The notes beneath the pieces are model-generated. The model was not told the DNA's origin, did no database searches, and saw only the letters and a program-made list of their open reading frames with translations. A program made the position numbers and the translations under genes. Below are positions 1 through 12,210 of a stretch of DNA of 64,000 nucleotides, piece by piece (position 1 is the stretch's first letter; every line of letters begins with the position of its first letter). The stretch is from Aphelenchoides besseyi. Taxonomy: Eukaryota > Nematoda > Chromadorea > Rhabditida > Aphelenchoididae. The stretch is taken from NCBI GenBank assembly GCA_024699855.1, contig JAMPIQ010000003.1, forward strand, positions 8,184,001-8,248,000, given 5' to 3'.

Positions 1-290
1 GGTTCGGTCACGAGTTGTGAGTTCGATGAAGCGACGGCTTTCGCGTTCTTCTCATCTTTTGCTCCTCCAGCTGTCGGACGATTTCGACGATTGTCCGCCG
101 CCTTTTTCGGTGTCGTCAACTTTCCTTTGGGAGTCACGTTCGAATCGGACGCATTTTCGGTTCTTATTTCGCGCGTCGTTCCGATCGTCTGTCGATTGTT
201 GGCGGCGACGCGCGGCGATTTTTGCAGATGCGCCGTTCGACGCCGCTTTTCCGGTGGTCCATCGTCCGTTTTCGACGCCATTGCGGTCAT
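1..290 (-). CDS. Partial hypothetical nuclear-type protein (N-terminus, runs off left edge)
   Basis: Read on the minus strand from an ATG at 290, the frame stays open for 96 codons to the window edge, so only the N-terminus is present. The peptide is hydrophilic and disordered-looking. It has a basic patch KRRR near residue 16, several SP/TP dipeptides and a Lys/Thr-rich stretch around residues 55-65, as in the tails of nuclear or chromatin proteins. A second in-frame ATG lies at 281. The opposite strand is also open here, which weakens the call. No family is recognised and the rest of the gene is outside the window. Confidence 0.42.
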   Translation of the reverse strand, partial: MTAMASKTDDGPPEKRRRTAHLQKSPRVAANNRQTIGTTREIRTENASDSNVTPKGKLTTPKKAADNRRNRPTAGGAKDEKNAKAVASSNSQLVTE

Positions 291-896
291 TTGCTGAACA
301 AGGATTGAGCACAAAACCGAAGAGAAACTCACGACTGAGCACTTTTGACGCAAAAAACGTTGACGTTTTTGTGTTCGCTTTTGCGTCGTCCAATCGATTG
401 GACGCGAGCGAAATCCGTAAAACAGAGAAATCAAACGTTTACAAAAAACGCCCTAAGATCATCTAAACGAACGTTTTCAATAGGAAATTTAGTGGACCGA
501 AAAATCGAGAGTCAAACACGCGTTCAGAATTTTTGTCGCTGGAAACTCGTCGTAACATGTTTTTGGGTTAAGTCTTCCACCGACAAGTTGGCGGAAACAG
601 TCGACGCGAGCAACTTCTGTTACTCTGAACGACGGTATTCATGAGCGGCTTCATACGTAATCCGACCAAAGAAGTCGCCAGTGCACAACGAGATGTCGGC
701 GGCCGGTGATGTTCTATTTAATTGGGAGACTTCGAGTGACAAGAAGAACGATTAGTTTTGTTGTTTAGTCGAAAATAAACCCGTTTATTTAATCAAAAGT
801 AGACATGAAGACAAAACGGAAAGAGAGAAGACATTTCAATGAGACAAGCAGACTACAGTGAGAAGGTGAACCGTTAGTGGAGCTTAGAAAAGTGGC
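291..896. other. Intergenic, no gene seen
   Basis: Short open frames only. It separates the 5' end of the left-edge gene from the 3' end of the Mps1 gene. Two oppositely placed short frames around 345-644 lack start context, introns or recognisable domains. Confidence 0.5.
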
Positions 897-2841
897 TTAT
901 CGTTGTTTCAGAACGGATTTCAAGTTCTTGGCGATTGTTCGTGGTGTTGAGTCCTTCATCTCCTTGAGCAGATTGACGATCTGCTCTTCCGAGACCGTCA
1001 TCTCGGCCATGTTCTCCGAATTGCTTTTCAAGCTGACGTACGGATGTTCGAGCAGCTCTTCCACCGACAGTCGTTCTGCCAAGTTTCGAGTCAAACAGCA
1101 CTGATAAAGGAACCAGATAACAAAAGAAACGAATGTCTAACTCACCTTCAAAACGTTTTCAAGTTCGAATGGCATTCTTGGTTCCTTCGGATACACGATC
1201 TTCGCCTCTCGAATCGCCAAAATCTGTCTGTCTTGACTACCAGCATTTGCGAACGGCGCACGACCAAAATGCATTGCATAGAGAATGCAACCCAACGACC
1301 AGACGTCCGACTTCAAAGGAATCTGAACTCATTGGTTATTGAAGGCAATTCAGCAACTCACTTCGTATCCCTCGGCATCAGGTGGACAGTTGACAGCTTC
1401 GGGTGAAATGTAGTTCAGAGTTCCTTGAATTTGTTTTCGACAAACAGTCGTATCATCAGCAGTGATCTGAGCAGCAATTCCGAAGTCAATCAGTTTGATG
1501 GAGCCTTTGACGAGAACGAAATTGGCGGGCTTCAGATCGGCGTGGACGATTTCTGAAAAGAACAAATGAAAATGAGAAGACGATAAGCAAACTTACTGCG
1601 CGAGTGGATCACATTCACGCACTTGACCATCTCGGACCAATAGTAGCGAATTGAAGACTCGTCAAAACGCTTCTTCATTTCGCGCTCCTTAATGTAATCT
1701 CTAAAGTTTAGTTCGCCCAATTCCATGACAAGGTAAATGCTCTGGTTGGTGATTTGACTGAAAAAGAATGAGATACAAATCGAATATAAAGACTCACTAG
1801 TCGTGCATTTTGATCACGTAATGAGATTCCTGGAGCTCTTTGAGGAAAAGGATCTCGTTCTTGTACATCTGCATCATTTCGCTGTCTACTTTTTTGCGAT
1901 TGACAATCTTCAGTGCCACAGGATTTTTGTAGTCTCTTGAGAAGGCCTTGTAGACCTTGCAGGAACCGCCAGAGCCTATGCACGAGTCGATAGTGAAGAT
2001 CGTTTCGTTGACGGTGATTTCTGTCCCTTTGGCCAATTCGTTTCCTGTGGATCTGACAATCTTCTGAAAAGAAAGGTCATAAGAAAACTAAAGAAAACCG
2101 ACTTCTTGTTTCGGAATGATGATCGAAGCTCGTCGTTTCTTTGCGGGCATAGGATTGGGCAGTGGTTTGTTGTTCGATTCGACGAGAACTCGCTGAGCCA
2201 ACGGTGTTGGGATCTTGGGTAGAACCGGAGCAGCAGCTCGTGGAGGCGATTGAAGAGGTTTCGATTTCTTGGCAACTGGCACCACGATAGCCGAGGGTTT
2301 CATCGTCGATTTGGTCATTTTCGGTTGTTCCTCTGGTTGTGCTCTTGAACTCGAAGCAGAAGGAACCGGAGTGGTCGAAGCAACTTTGCCGCTCGAAGAT
2401 GACCGCAAATCTGTAATTGCAAGAGGAACTAAGGAGATTGAAATTGAGAACTCGAAATTAAAAGACAAAGGAATTAGCTTCCGATTAAGCTTCGCTCTAA
2501 AAGTGGACGGCGAGATAAATTTGGCATTTCAGAGTCCAAAAATACTCTACGAGTTCCCATCCGCACCACCCTCGGTGTCACGCCCAAAATCGCCAGTGGC
2601 TATTTCGAGAATCCGTGGCAACGAAGTAGCGGTCAAAAACCGAGCACGTGCAGCGAAAAGAGTTTTTTGCAGCCGTAGGGTCATTATTCGAAAGGACAAC
2701 GATTCAAGAAGACTTACCGGCTGGTACTTCACTGGCATTGTTACTGGAAGTCGTGGTGCCGGTTCGTGCTTCCAGTTCCATCAAACGCTCTTTATTTTGC
2801 TTCCGAAGAGCCTCCAACTTCTGCATCGTCGACGCTCGCAT
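897..2841 (-). CDS. TTK: Mps1/TTK dual-specificity spindle-checkpoint kinase
   Basis: Seven exons join in frame: 2718-2841, 2103-2410, 1798-2063, 1597-1757, 1362-1552, 1146-1322 and 897-1100, giving 476 aa. All introns have GT-AG ends. Intron 1 is about 306 nt and the rest are about 37-45 nt. Residues 1-144 are disordered. The kinase domain then has the Gly loop GSGGSC, the VAIK-type lysine in VALK, HADLKPAN, DFG, and a Thr-rich activation loop ending ISPEA followed by SDVWSLG. HADLKPAN with DFGIA and the phrase LVMELGELNF are typical of Mps1/TTK. In animals Mps1 phosphorylates kinetochore KNL1 to start the spindle checkpoint. The N-terminus is much shorter than in human TTK (about 857 aa) and no TPR domain is visible. 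The donor after exon 2 (GTCGGT) is weak but keeps the frame. A cag acceptor about 34 nt upstream of the ATG could be a trans-splice site or mark an unseen upstream exon. Confidence 0.9.
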
Positions 2842-3231
2842 CCTTCTGTCCCTCGAGAAAAGAACGAGAAACAGCTGAAAACAAAAGAAATGTAAACGTG
2901 ACTGCAGGATCCGGAAACAACACGCCAATAGAAAGCCGAATCAAAAGGCGGGAAAACGCCCTCTTCTTCTCGACACTATTGATTTTTATGCTTGTTGATG
3001 AAAAGCAGGACTGAAAGTTTTGTGCAAGTGCCGGGAAGATCAATCAAAGGAACATTGATGAGCGTTAAAAGACCTATGACTAACTGATGGGACTTTTAGT
3101 TTCCGAGACGGTGATTGGAATACGGACGCTGAAAGTGAGTACTCTGTTCGTCAGTCGAAGATCAATGGACGTTAAATGCGTTGATTTGAGAACAAAAATT
3201 GTTGGATTTTGATGCAATCTATTTCATTTCA

Positions 3232-4501
3232 ATGGAAGAAGATGGAAATCAAATTCGTGAAGTTGTGGTCAGAGCTCCGATCAACATCGCACTCATCAAG
3301 TACTGGGGCAAAACAAACAAAGTGAGTTAAAGTTCTTGGATGTCGGTCTATACTTGCTCAGGAGCTAATCATTCCGGCCAACGACTCGATTTCAATTACA
3401 ATCGACGAGCTCTACGCAGAAACAACCGTAACTTTAACTGACAGTGGAAACGACCGAGTGGTCATCAATGGTGACGAAATTGATTTGGGCAAACAAAAAC
3501 GATCCAGGATTGTCATTAAGGTATTATTTTTGGTCTTTTGGTTTAGTCGCTTGTAGGAGTTTCGACGGCTAATTAACCGTCAATCCGAAGGGCCACCGTT
3601 TTTGTCCATCTCGTCTCAGACCAATTTTGCTACTTCTGCCGGTTTGGCATCTTCAGCTGCCGGATTCGGGGCCATTGCTTTTGGACTGACGAAATTGGGC
3701 AAATTGAAAGAAAGTGAAATGATTCGATTGGCACGTTTGGGTTCGGGATCGGCGTGTCGAAGTGTGTTGCCCGGATTTGTTCATTGGAGAGTTGTGAATG
3801 AAGGGGAAACGAGCTGTGAGGTTTGTTTTGACTTTCTTGTTGTTCTGAAATCCGTTTTTAGACTTTGGCTGGTTCCTCTGCCTGGACGAGTCTACGAGCT
3901 GTGGTGTTCGAGTTGAGTGACAGAGTGAAGGACGTGTCAAGCACAATCGGGATGCAACGAACTCTCGAGACCTCAACGCTTTTCGACTATCGAATTCGAG
4001 TTGTTGTTCCCGATCGAATTCAACGGTACGTTCGCTTTAGTGTTCATTTCATTGTGATGCTTAGATTGAAAGAAGCGATTGCTAGTTTTGACTTCAATCA
4101 GTTGGCTGAGATCACAATGGCGGACAGCAACCAACTTCACGCTGTTTGTTTAGATTCGAATCCACCACTACGTGTGAGATTGAGATCACTTTTTGGGTTG
4201 TTTCATTCTTCCTTTTCAGTACTTGAGCGACGAGTCGTGGCGTCTAATTCGCTTTGTGGAGATATTCAATGGAAATGACCGGAAAGCTGCGTACACATTT
4301 GATGCTGGACCCAACTGCTGTGTTTTCGTTCAAACCGCAAATCTGCCCAACTTTTTGAACGAATTCGCTCGACACTTTGGTTTCACTTCATTGCCCACTG
4401 ATCTTCTGGGCTTGTGGACACCGAAAGAAGACGGAACTTTGAAGCTGAAGAAGCTGATTGTCAGTTCTGTTGGATCAGCTCCTCAGATTGTTAATCGATA
4501 G
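3232..4501 (+). CDS. mvd: Diphosphomevalonate decarboxylase
   Basis: Six exons (3232-3321, 3362-3520, 3557-3820, 3862-4025, 4065-4173, 4220-4501) join to 355 aa. The enzyme converts mevalonate diphosphate to isopentenyl diphosphate with ATP, the last cytosolic mevalonate step, feeding prenylation, dolichol and ubiquinone. Family landmarks are in order: APINIALIKYWGK at the N-terminus, the GHMP ATP-binding loop TSAGLASSAAGF, GSGSACRS with the catalytic region, MADSNQLHA, and TFDAGPN near the C-terminus. Length is slightly under the human enzyme (about 400 aa). The introns are 36-46 nt. It lies divergent to the Mps1 gene with about 390 bp between the start codons. The gene looks intact. Confidence 0.96.
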
Positions 4502-6464
4502 TTGTTAATAAATCTGTTCATATCGGCATAGTTAAGAGACAAAGTGTTGAGTTGATCAAACTCTCGTTTATGCAATACACGATTGAAAGAGTTGTCAGGA
4601 CGTTTGTGAACGCTGATCAGGAAACTCAAATTGACCGAACAAGTTTCAATCGTCAGAACCCAGTGGAACTTGTTATACCCAAGTAACTGACCATTAATGA
4701 GATCTTAATTGGTTTATTTACATGTTAACAACAAGAATCAAGGTTACTACAGCAACCGGAATTGCAAGGTCTTTGAGAGTTAGTTTGGAAGCAGTTGTAA
4801 AATTGAGGGTTGAATTGCGAGTATCGGCGCATAACTATTGTTTGGTTATATTTGTACGTTGATAGTCGAATTGAACAGAACTTTTCATTGCAGTTTCTTG
4901 ATACCAACATTCCAGTGTTTTCGATGGACTGTCGAAAAGAACAAGAAGGTTTTAAACGCTCCAGTAATTGTGTTTTCGGAAACAGCTTTTATTACCGGTT
5001 ATTTAACACAAAATGGATGAATTCATATTTTACTTGAACAATTTCAAACGTGGCAAAAAGCGTTCGTCACTTGAGATTCCAAGGACGTCTCCGATCCATG
5101 TACTAATCAAGCTCATCGTTGCTTAACTTGCCAGATCGGACGGGATGGCGTGCATTCAACGAGATATGGACGAACACATTGGAACAGAGGAGAATGGAAG
5201 TCTGATAGCAACTAACAGCTGAAAGGTTCACTTGGCCTCGATCACAGGTTTCAACGTGTTCTTAATATTCCACTCCATTAATGAATTGAAAATCTCATGG
5301 TTATTTGAAACGACAACAGAGTGGATTGCATTCAGAACCTCGTTTTAACTTGGAAGTTGTGAGTTCCAAGCTAAATGTCAAACAGTAACATTAGACAATG
5401 AGTTCAAATGAAATCACTAATCATGTTTATGAGTCCAATTCATAAACTAGAAACTCGAACTGTTTCCAGCGACAGACCGATTTCTGTCAAAACAATCAGA
5501 TCGTCTGTTCACAAGTAAAATCGTCAACTTCTATAGCTTGATTCCAGCTGATTACGTTTGGCTGATATTCACAGGGTTTTGAGTTTAATAGTGTATATTG
5601 TTATTTTGTTTATCATAATCAATTTCTATGGTTGGTAAAGTTCATTTTTGAAGGTTTGGATTTTAGCCATTTTTAATGTGTCTTTTGATTCCAATTCTGT
5701 TCTCGATCAACTTCAGGTCTCCAAACTTTCGGAATTATAAATTCTCAACATTGTCAATGAGAGTGCCAAATAAGAGCTCACCATCATCAATGGTAAGAGC
5801 TGCACAAACTTTTGCAATTTTGGACGATTTTCGACAGATTGTTTGGTTTTGAAGACCTCTCATTTTTCTCTCAGTTATCCGGTGTCTACAAGTTTACGCA
5901 CAATCAATAGCCAGACTTTCAAGCTTTCTACTAACACAATATAAACAATGACTGTTGCCAGAATCTCTAAGCTACATCGATTTGCGCGATGGACATGTCA
6001 TAAAAGGGAATGGGGGGTGTTGTGTATTTTAGCTTGTTGGCTGATTGGAATACGCCGATATTCACAGGGTTTAGAGTTCATGAGTAGTTGTTGTTGTCCT
6101 GTTAATCACACGCTTCTAGGGTCACTGGTTCCCGAGCTGTAGTCAATGCAAGTTCTCGAAAACACTAAACAGTGAAATTATCGAATATGATTTCAACTAC
6201 GAACGAGTTGACATTTCTCTGTCATAGAATCAGAAGTTTAGATTGTGACCACAACTGTGGAAAAGCGGCGGACACTAACAATTGAATGATTGGAAGCGCG
6301 GTATTTCGGAAGTTGGTCAAATGCCTGCATTGAGCTTTAGAGCTTCTACAGATACGATGGACAGTCGGATACAAATCCACAAATACGAAACAAGAATCGC
6401 TAATGTGCTTAGAAGTTTCGCATAATTAGTGATTTTAATGTTAATTTCTGACCAATTTGCTTAC
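4502..6464. other. AT-rich intergenic, no supported gene
   Basis: No frame shows introns, domains or credible start context. A short phrase around 'gatattcacagggttt' occurs near 5567 and again near 6058, so the region may hold an old partial duplication. Confidence 0.5.
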
Positions 6465-6701
6465 TCACAAGTCGATCTCAGGATCAAAATCCTTGGAATC
6501 GTCACCTTCTTTCGTTCTTCTCGTCCTGTTCAGTCGTTTTCTCTGTTGTTGTCTTTCCGCTCTTCGTGTGATGTCTTTCCGTGGCATCTTCAATGTCTTC
6601 ATTTGATCGCTGCTGATTCTCCAGTTCACACGCTGCGCTTCATCGGACTTCAGCGCCGATGGAAACGACGTGTGAGTTCTGGAACCGATTGATCTTGTCA
6701 T
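6465..6701 (-). CDS. Hypothetical basic small protein
   Basis: A 78-codon frame from an ATG at 6701. The middle is strongly basic (RRAERQQQRKRLNRTRRTK) and the end is acidic (DFDPEIDL), a composition unlike random intergenic translation. The last codons overlap a near-perfect donor (gtgagtaag), so the true gene may splice onward towards lower coordinates. It would be divergent to the next gene with a gap of about 50 bp. No family is recognised. Confidence 0.3.
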   Translation of the reverse strand: MTRSIGSRTHTSFPSALKSDEAQRVNWRISSDQMKTLKMPRKDITRRAERQQQRKRLNRTRRTKEGDDSKDFDPEIDL

Positions 6702-6755
6702 TCAGTTCTTTCAGGAAATACAAGGGTTTGAGTGGGGAGCACGAGCACCGTTAAT

Positions 6756-7323
6756 ATGTACGTCAAGAAGAAGGAGTTGGACCTCACGTTCACAGTCCAC
6801 GAGAACCCGGCCATTTCACAAACGTAAATGGAAGCCTTCGTTTCTTATTGTGCCTTGTTTTTAGATTCGTCTTATCCATCGGCAGTTGCGACATCAACGT
6901 GCAGTTTTCGTACTCTGCAGATTCTTTCGGCGAATTCAACGTCAACGGTCATCGACATTCCTCGTTCTCGTTCCGTTGGGACACTATCGTCCCGTTTCAA
7001 AGGAAGACGTCGAGGATGATGGAAAACTCAAGTCGAAGGTAAGCTGTTGACTTTTGCATCTGTTGATCGAGGCATCCGCTCTTGTTACTGCAGATTGATG
7101 ATTCGAATCTGTCGACTTCGATCTGCGGTAACAAGAGCACTGTCTTTCGACACCAAAGAGGTAGAAGTCCAAATGTTGAACTCTATCAGGGACATGGAAC
7201 TTGTCAGTTGAACTAATCGGCCTTTTTCAGCGCCATGGGTTCTGGATCATCAACGACAACCATGTGCCGGACAACAACCAACAACAAGGCGCAGAAGAGG
7301 ATCCAAAAGCAATCATGCTTTAA
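6756..7323 (+). CDS. Hypothetical multi-exon protein, weakly galectin-like
   Basis: Exons 6756-6823, 6865-7038, about 7094-7201 and 7231-7323 can be joined in frame with GT-AG introns, except that the last intron would be only about 28 nt. An AATAAA follows near 7354. Around residues 50-65 the phrase FNVNGHRHSSFSFRW resembles the VNG.H...F.HR strand of a galectin carbohydrate-recognition domain, but the upstream galectin signatures (HFNPR, WG.EER) are not visible. The rest is unassigned. An alternative frame through exon 2 is also open and acidic, so the exon phases are uncertain. It could be a diverged lectin or a decaying gene. Confidence 0.35.
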
Positions 7324-7721
7324 CTCAATAGTTGTACTTGTTCTTTAGGAAATAAACTGTAGTTGAATACTTTGTGTCTTTTGTTCGGTTCATTTGCACT
7401 TCAATTGACGTTGCATTGAACTTTTCATTGCAAATTCTTAATCTGGCAGGATGGTGTGCATTTCAGCTCGACAAGTTCCAAGTTCATCTGTTGATTGCAG
7501 TGCATGTTGATGTTGAATTATGAAGACCAGTGCTCTAGTTGTTCGAAACCACTTCAACAAACCGATTCGTTTGATCGTGTAATTTCTTACCCACTACACT
7601 CCAAGCATTCTTCTTGTTTTGCTTTTGGAATCAAATTTGTATGTTCTCAGTATTGGGAACTCGTAAAAATTCCGTCTGGCGCAGTCAGAACTAAGAGTAT
7701 TTGTCTTGGCCCTGTGAGTGC
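7324..7721. other. Intergenic
   Basis: Contains the AATAAA of the preceding gene. Nothing else coding is supported. Confidence 0.45.
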
Positions 7722-8020
7722 TCAAGAACCGCCGGCAGGTGATCCGAAGATCTCCTCTGCGACACCAGCGGTCCCTTAACACTCGCAGATATACGGCGGT
7801 TTCGGTGCATACCGAGTAGGGATCAACGCCACCGAAGTGGCGACGACCAAAGAAAACGACATTCGATCGTCTTACCTGCGCAGCAACAAACGAAAACCCC
7901 GATGGGATCGCCGCCTTTATCCCACAAAATCTCTTCGCCCGATCCTCTACTCATGTTTCGCGCTATTTCCACCGTTAGCCCGGAGGCATTTCTGTCTCCA
8001 CTGCCATCATCACTGCGCAT
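7722..8020 (-). CDS. Hypothetical two-exon small protein
   Basis: Exons 7876-8020 and 7722-7756 give about 59 aa. A clean acceptor (tttccag) sits 4 nt before the ATG, the usual position of a trans-splice acceptor in nematodes, and the first exon ends in a good donor (gtaagacg). The peptide has no signal sequence and carries a CCC triplet near its end. The region is more GC-rich than its surroundings. No homology is recognised. It could instead be the 5' end of a longer gene. Confidence 0.38.
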
Positions 8021-10003
8021 CAATCTGGAAATCATTTCGACTCAACAAATTACACAAGATCAAAATGAAATCACAACTTTGAACGTATTCGTACAAACCT
8101 GTAGGAATTCACATGTAAGAGATTGCTCCGTACTTTCAGTTCTAACTATTCGATCATCTTAACATTCATCTGTTCGATTCTAAATGAAATCACTTCGACT
8201 TCCAATAATCGCAACCATTCTTATCTAAATGAAATATTCGTTCACAAAAACCCACAACTTGAATCAACACTAAGCCAACAAAATTGAAGCAATAAGTGAC
8301 TCTTCAATCTGTTCGACTTCAGATGAAATGGAAATCCATAAACAAGAACTCAGAAAGGAAATTGAGTTCGATTTGTCAAGTTCCATTTGTTTGATTGCGA
8401 TTCTATTGAACATAAAGCCATTTAGCATTTACCGAAGCCGTTTCAATTCAATTACGTTAATTGCCGTCACCATGATGCGACAGAATACATTCTTGTCCCA
8501 GAGATTAATCGAGTTCAGCGAATCCGAACTTGAAAAGATCGCAAGTTCAATTAATCGACCTCACAACCAGCGTTGAATTCCGAAATGAATGGAAGAAAAC
8601 TGACTGACCACTTTTAAACAAATTTGCAAACGAAACAAACTCCCATTTTCAACCGATCCACTCAATCTCATTTCCAGTCATCCGAAAATGAACATCCGAC
8701 TCATTTTTCCAACACAAAATCTGCATTCGATGACGAACAGACGGACAAGCGGAATGGAGATTGGGGGTCGTAAAGATAACGAACAGTCAACGTATTTAGA
8801 TGAGAAGCGTGTGAATAAGATTTTGAATTAAATTGAAATGCATGGTCATTTTGGTTTCAATTCTAATTTCGACTTGTTTGGAGGTTGCGAGTGGTGGCTG
8901 TTTTTGCGATCGGATTGATTTGTGTTTCAGATTCATTCGCCGTGCCGTTCCATCAGTGTTCTCACCAAAGTTGGAGACTACTCTCTCAGAAACGAGTGTC
9001 GAAAAGGAGCTCGTTGACAGGAATCGGGTCAGCACTTGTTTGCGAGAATGGAGAGCGCTCGTTTGTGGGAAGGAAAAAAGCTCGTTTGCGGAAGCGAGTG
9101 AGCGAGTAGTTGCCGGAATAAAGAGCGTCAGTTTCAATCAGTCGACTGAATCACGGGTGTTGATTGACTAAAAGGTGGTTTAGAAATTGGGAATTGAGGT
9201 TGTAGACTGGAATTGGACATTGAAATTGGAGTGTGAGTTTGAATGTCGTCTTTCAGTTTGAAATGAGCGGACGTTGAAAGTGATTCAAGTTTGGTGAGTA
9301 AACTGCACAAAAAAGACTATCAAAATGAACAAAATTTAGGCAGCAAGAAGTCTCGTGGTCACGAAGAGTCAAAATGAAATGCACGAAATGAAGGAAGCGC
9401 TTTAAAGTTGAAAGGCGGGTGAGATGTTAATTTTGGTTTTTTATAGTCGAGTGAGGGTTCATTTTGAAGGTCTTTTGATGGAGAACAATCTGAGTTGCAA
9501 AGTGGACGAGAATCGGAAGCTATCGATCCGAAACGCATTCGAATTTGAGCGCCCCGCTGGCGGGCGGAAAAAAGGCGCACGCTGTTCGGTTATTTGACGG
9601 GCGAGAAGATCTTTCCAATTTCGTAGGGGAAGGGAAGAATCGGCGTTTGCTGAGAGGTCCCGTTGAATGCTGCGTGCCGGTTGGCAGTCAGTCGATGAGC
9701 GATGCTTTCGAGTGTCCAGAGCTCTTCGGCGCTGTCGACTGGTGCGCTCCACGGTCGAAAGATGGTTTTATTCGAATTCACGGCGGTTGTGAGTGAAAAG
9801 ACGAACGAGCGCCCGCCTAGCGGTGGGTGCTCGGTTTCGAGAAAGCAGTGAGACGAGTGTCGTGCGAACGACCAGGGATCTTGCAGTGCGATGGTGTTGA
9901 TTGTGGGAGCCGAGCAATTCGGACTCCCGGTGAGCAGAGGCGACGAATCGAGTGCATTCGAGGAGTCGCGGTGAGTGAGCACATTTTCGAATGGCGAACC
10001 CAC
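8021..10003. other. Upstream spacer and external transcribed spacer of the rDNA unit
   Basis: No protein gene is supported. GC content rises towards the 18S gene (about 9450-10003), as expected for an external transcribed spacer. The RNA polymerase I start site cannot be recognised by eye. Confidence 0.5.
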
Positions 10004-11100
10004 TAATCTGGTTGATCCTGGCTGAACTGATGTGTGTTTCTTTCAAAGATTTAGCCATGCATGTGTAAGTAGAGCGTTATAAAGCGAAACTGCGAACGGC
10101 TCATTACAACAGATATAATCTACTTGTTCTATGACTTAAATGGATAACTGCGGTAATTCTGGAGCCAATACATGCGAACAGCTGCGGCCTTCGGGTTGCA
10201 GTGCTATTATTGGAGCAAAACTATTCGTTAGTCCTTTTGCTAACTCTGGATAATACTGCGTATCGCACGATCTTGTGTCGGCGAAGTTTCATTCGAGTAT
10301 CTGCCCTATCAACTGGTTGGCAGTGTATTGGACTGCCATGGTTCTAACGGGTAACGGAGAATCAGGGTTTGACTCCGGAGAATCCGCCTTAAAAACGGCG
10401 AATATGTCTAAGGATAGCAGCAGGCGCGAAAATTACCCAATATCAATACGATGAGGTAGTGACGAGAAATAACGAGTCCGTTCTCTCTGAGGTCGGACAT
10501 TGGAATGGGTACAATGTAGACAATTTAACGAGTATCTACGAGAGGGCAAGTCTGGTGCCAGCAGCCGCGGTAATTCCAGCTCTCGTAATACATAGAATTA
10601 TTGTTGCGGTTAAAAAGTTCATAGTTGGATTGTTGAACCGTTCGGGGTGCGTCTTAACGGGCGTCACTCGTGGGCGGTATTTTGCGCGTTTTCGGGCCTT
10701 CGGGTCGGTGATGCGCAGGATTACTTTGAACGGCTTAAGTGCTCAAGGCGGGTCTTACGACTGAATACCGGTGCATGGAATAATGGAACAAGGTTGCGGC
10801 CGAGTTTTATTGGTTTTGTCGGCTGAAACAATGGTTAACAGGAACAGCCGGGGGCATTCGTATCGCTGCGCGAGAGGTGAAATTCGAGGACCGTAGCGAG
10901 ACGCACTAAAGCGAAGGCATTTGCCAAGAGTGTTTTCATTAATCAAGAACGAAAGTCAGAGGTTCGAAGGCGATTAGATACCGCCCTAGTTCTGACCGTA
11001 AATGATGCCAACTACCAATTCGCTTGTGGATTCGAGTTCATAAGCGAGCGGGTTTCCGGAAACGAAAGTCTTTCGGTTCCGGGGGAAGTATGGTTGCAAA

Positions 11101-11147
<47 letters not shown>

Positions 11148-11588
11148 TTGCGGCTTAATTTGACTCAACACGGGAAACCTCACCCGGCCAGCACATCGTG
11201 AGGATTGACAGACCGATAGCTCTTTCATGATTCGGTGGATGGTGGTGCATGGCCGTTCTTAGTTCGTGCTAACGAAGTGTCTGCTTTATTGCGATAACGA
11301 GCGAGACGCCGACTGCTAACTAGTGCGTCGATTGATTCGTTTGTCGACGATCATTTCTTAGCGGGATTCGTGGTTCTTAGCCTCAAGAAATGGCGCAATA
11401 ACAGGTCTGTGATGCCCTTAGATGTTCGGGGCCGCACGCGTGCTACAATGGTGGTATCAGCGTGATTGTCCTACTCCGAGAGGAGATGGCAAACAGTTGA
11501 GATATTATTATGGCTGGAATTGAGTGTTGAAATTTTCACTCATGAACGAGGAATTCCAAGTAAATGCGAGTCATCAACTCGCATTGAT

Positions 11589-11625
<37 letters not shown>

Positions 11626-11772
11626 CCGGGACTGAGTTGTTTCGAGAAATCCACGGACCGGCGTTCGCTCATGTTTCGGCATGTCGTTTGCTGGAAAGTG
11701 GCTTAATCGCAACGGCTTGAACCGGGGAAAAGTCGTAACAAGGTTGCAGTAGGTGAACCTGCTGCAAGATCA
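10004..11772 (+). rRNA. 18S ribosomal RNA
   Basis: Universal small-subunit landmarks are present in order: the start TAATCTGGTTGATCCTGG, GCCAGCAGCCGCGGTAATTC near 10557, the AAACTTAAAGGAATTGACGG block near 11106, TTGTACACACCGCCCGTC near 11604, and the 3' hairpin near 11740-11765 ending in GATCA. Length is about 1,769 nt. The 3'-terminal helix 45 reads TTGCAGTAGG-tgaa-CCTGCTGCAA, where the common eukaryotic stem has TTCCG/CGGAA. Both strands of the stem changed together, as in several nematode groups. The 5' third also departs from the usual eukaryotic consensus. End points are set by homology and accurate to a few bases. Confidence 0.97.
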
Positions 11773-12055
11773 GGTATCGAAGCAAACAATCGAGTTGGGA
11801 GTGCCGTGGTGCGGATATTCGACGGTCGTCGTGAAGCACTCGGTATTTCCCGATCGCTGGTCTCTTCAATGAGATTTCAGTTTTCACAAACGGCTTCTCT
11901 GGGCCTCTATGTTGGATTGAGCAGTTGTGTTCCACGTCCGTGGCTGCGACGATGTCCAATAGTAGACACCGCTTCGGCGGTGTTAGAGTTGATGACCCGG
12001 TCGGGCACCCAGAACCAACAACCCATTTTCAATTCATTCAATGCCAACTAATCGA
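11773..12055 (+). other. Internal transcribed spacer 1
   Basis: Spacer of about 283 nt between 18S and 5.8S. No conserved elements were read beyond its position. Confidence 0.9.
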
Positions 12056-12210
12056 GCAAGTTATGTCGGTGAATCACTTGGCTCGTGGGTCGATGAAGAA
12101 CGCAGTGAATTGCGTTAATAAGCACGAATTACAGATATTACGAGTGCCTTGTTTTCGATTGCATATTGCGTCGTCGGGTTCTGCCCTTCGACATACGCAG
12201 CTCAGGGTGT
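12056..12210 (+). rRNA. 5.8S ribosomal RNA
   Basis: The conserved block TCGGTGAATCACTTGGCTCG followed by GATGAAGAACGCAG is the 5.8S signature. Length is about 155 nt. Boundaries are estimated. Confidence 0.93.

Noticed and set aside
8796..9171. Overlapping frames of about 112 codons on both strands before the rDNA
   Set aside because: Spacer sequence upstream of the 18S gene; no domain or intron signals, and the two strands are equally open.
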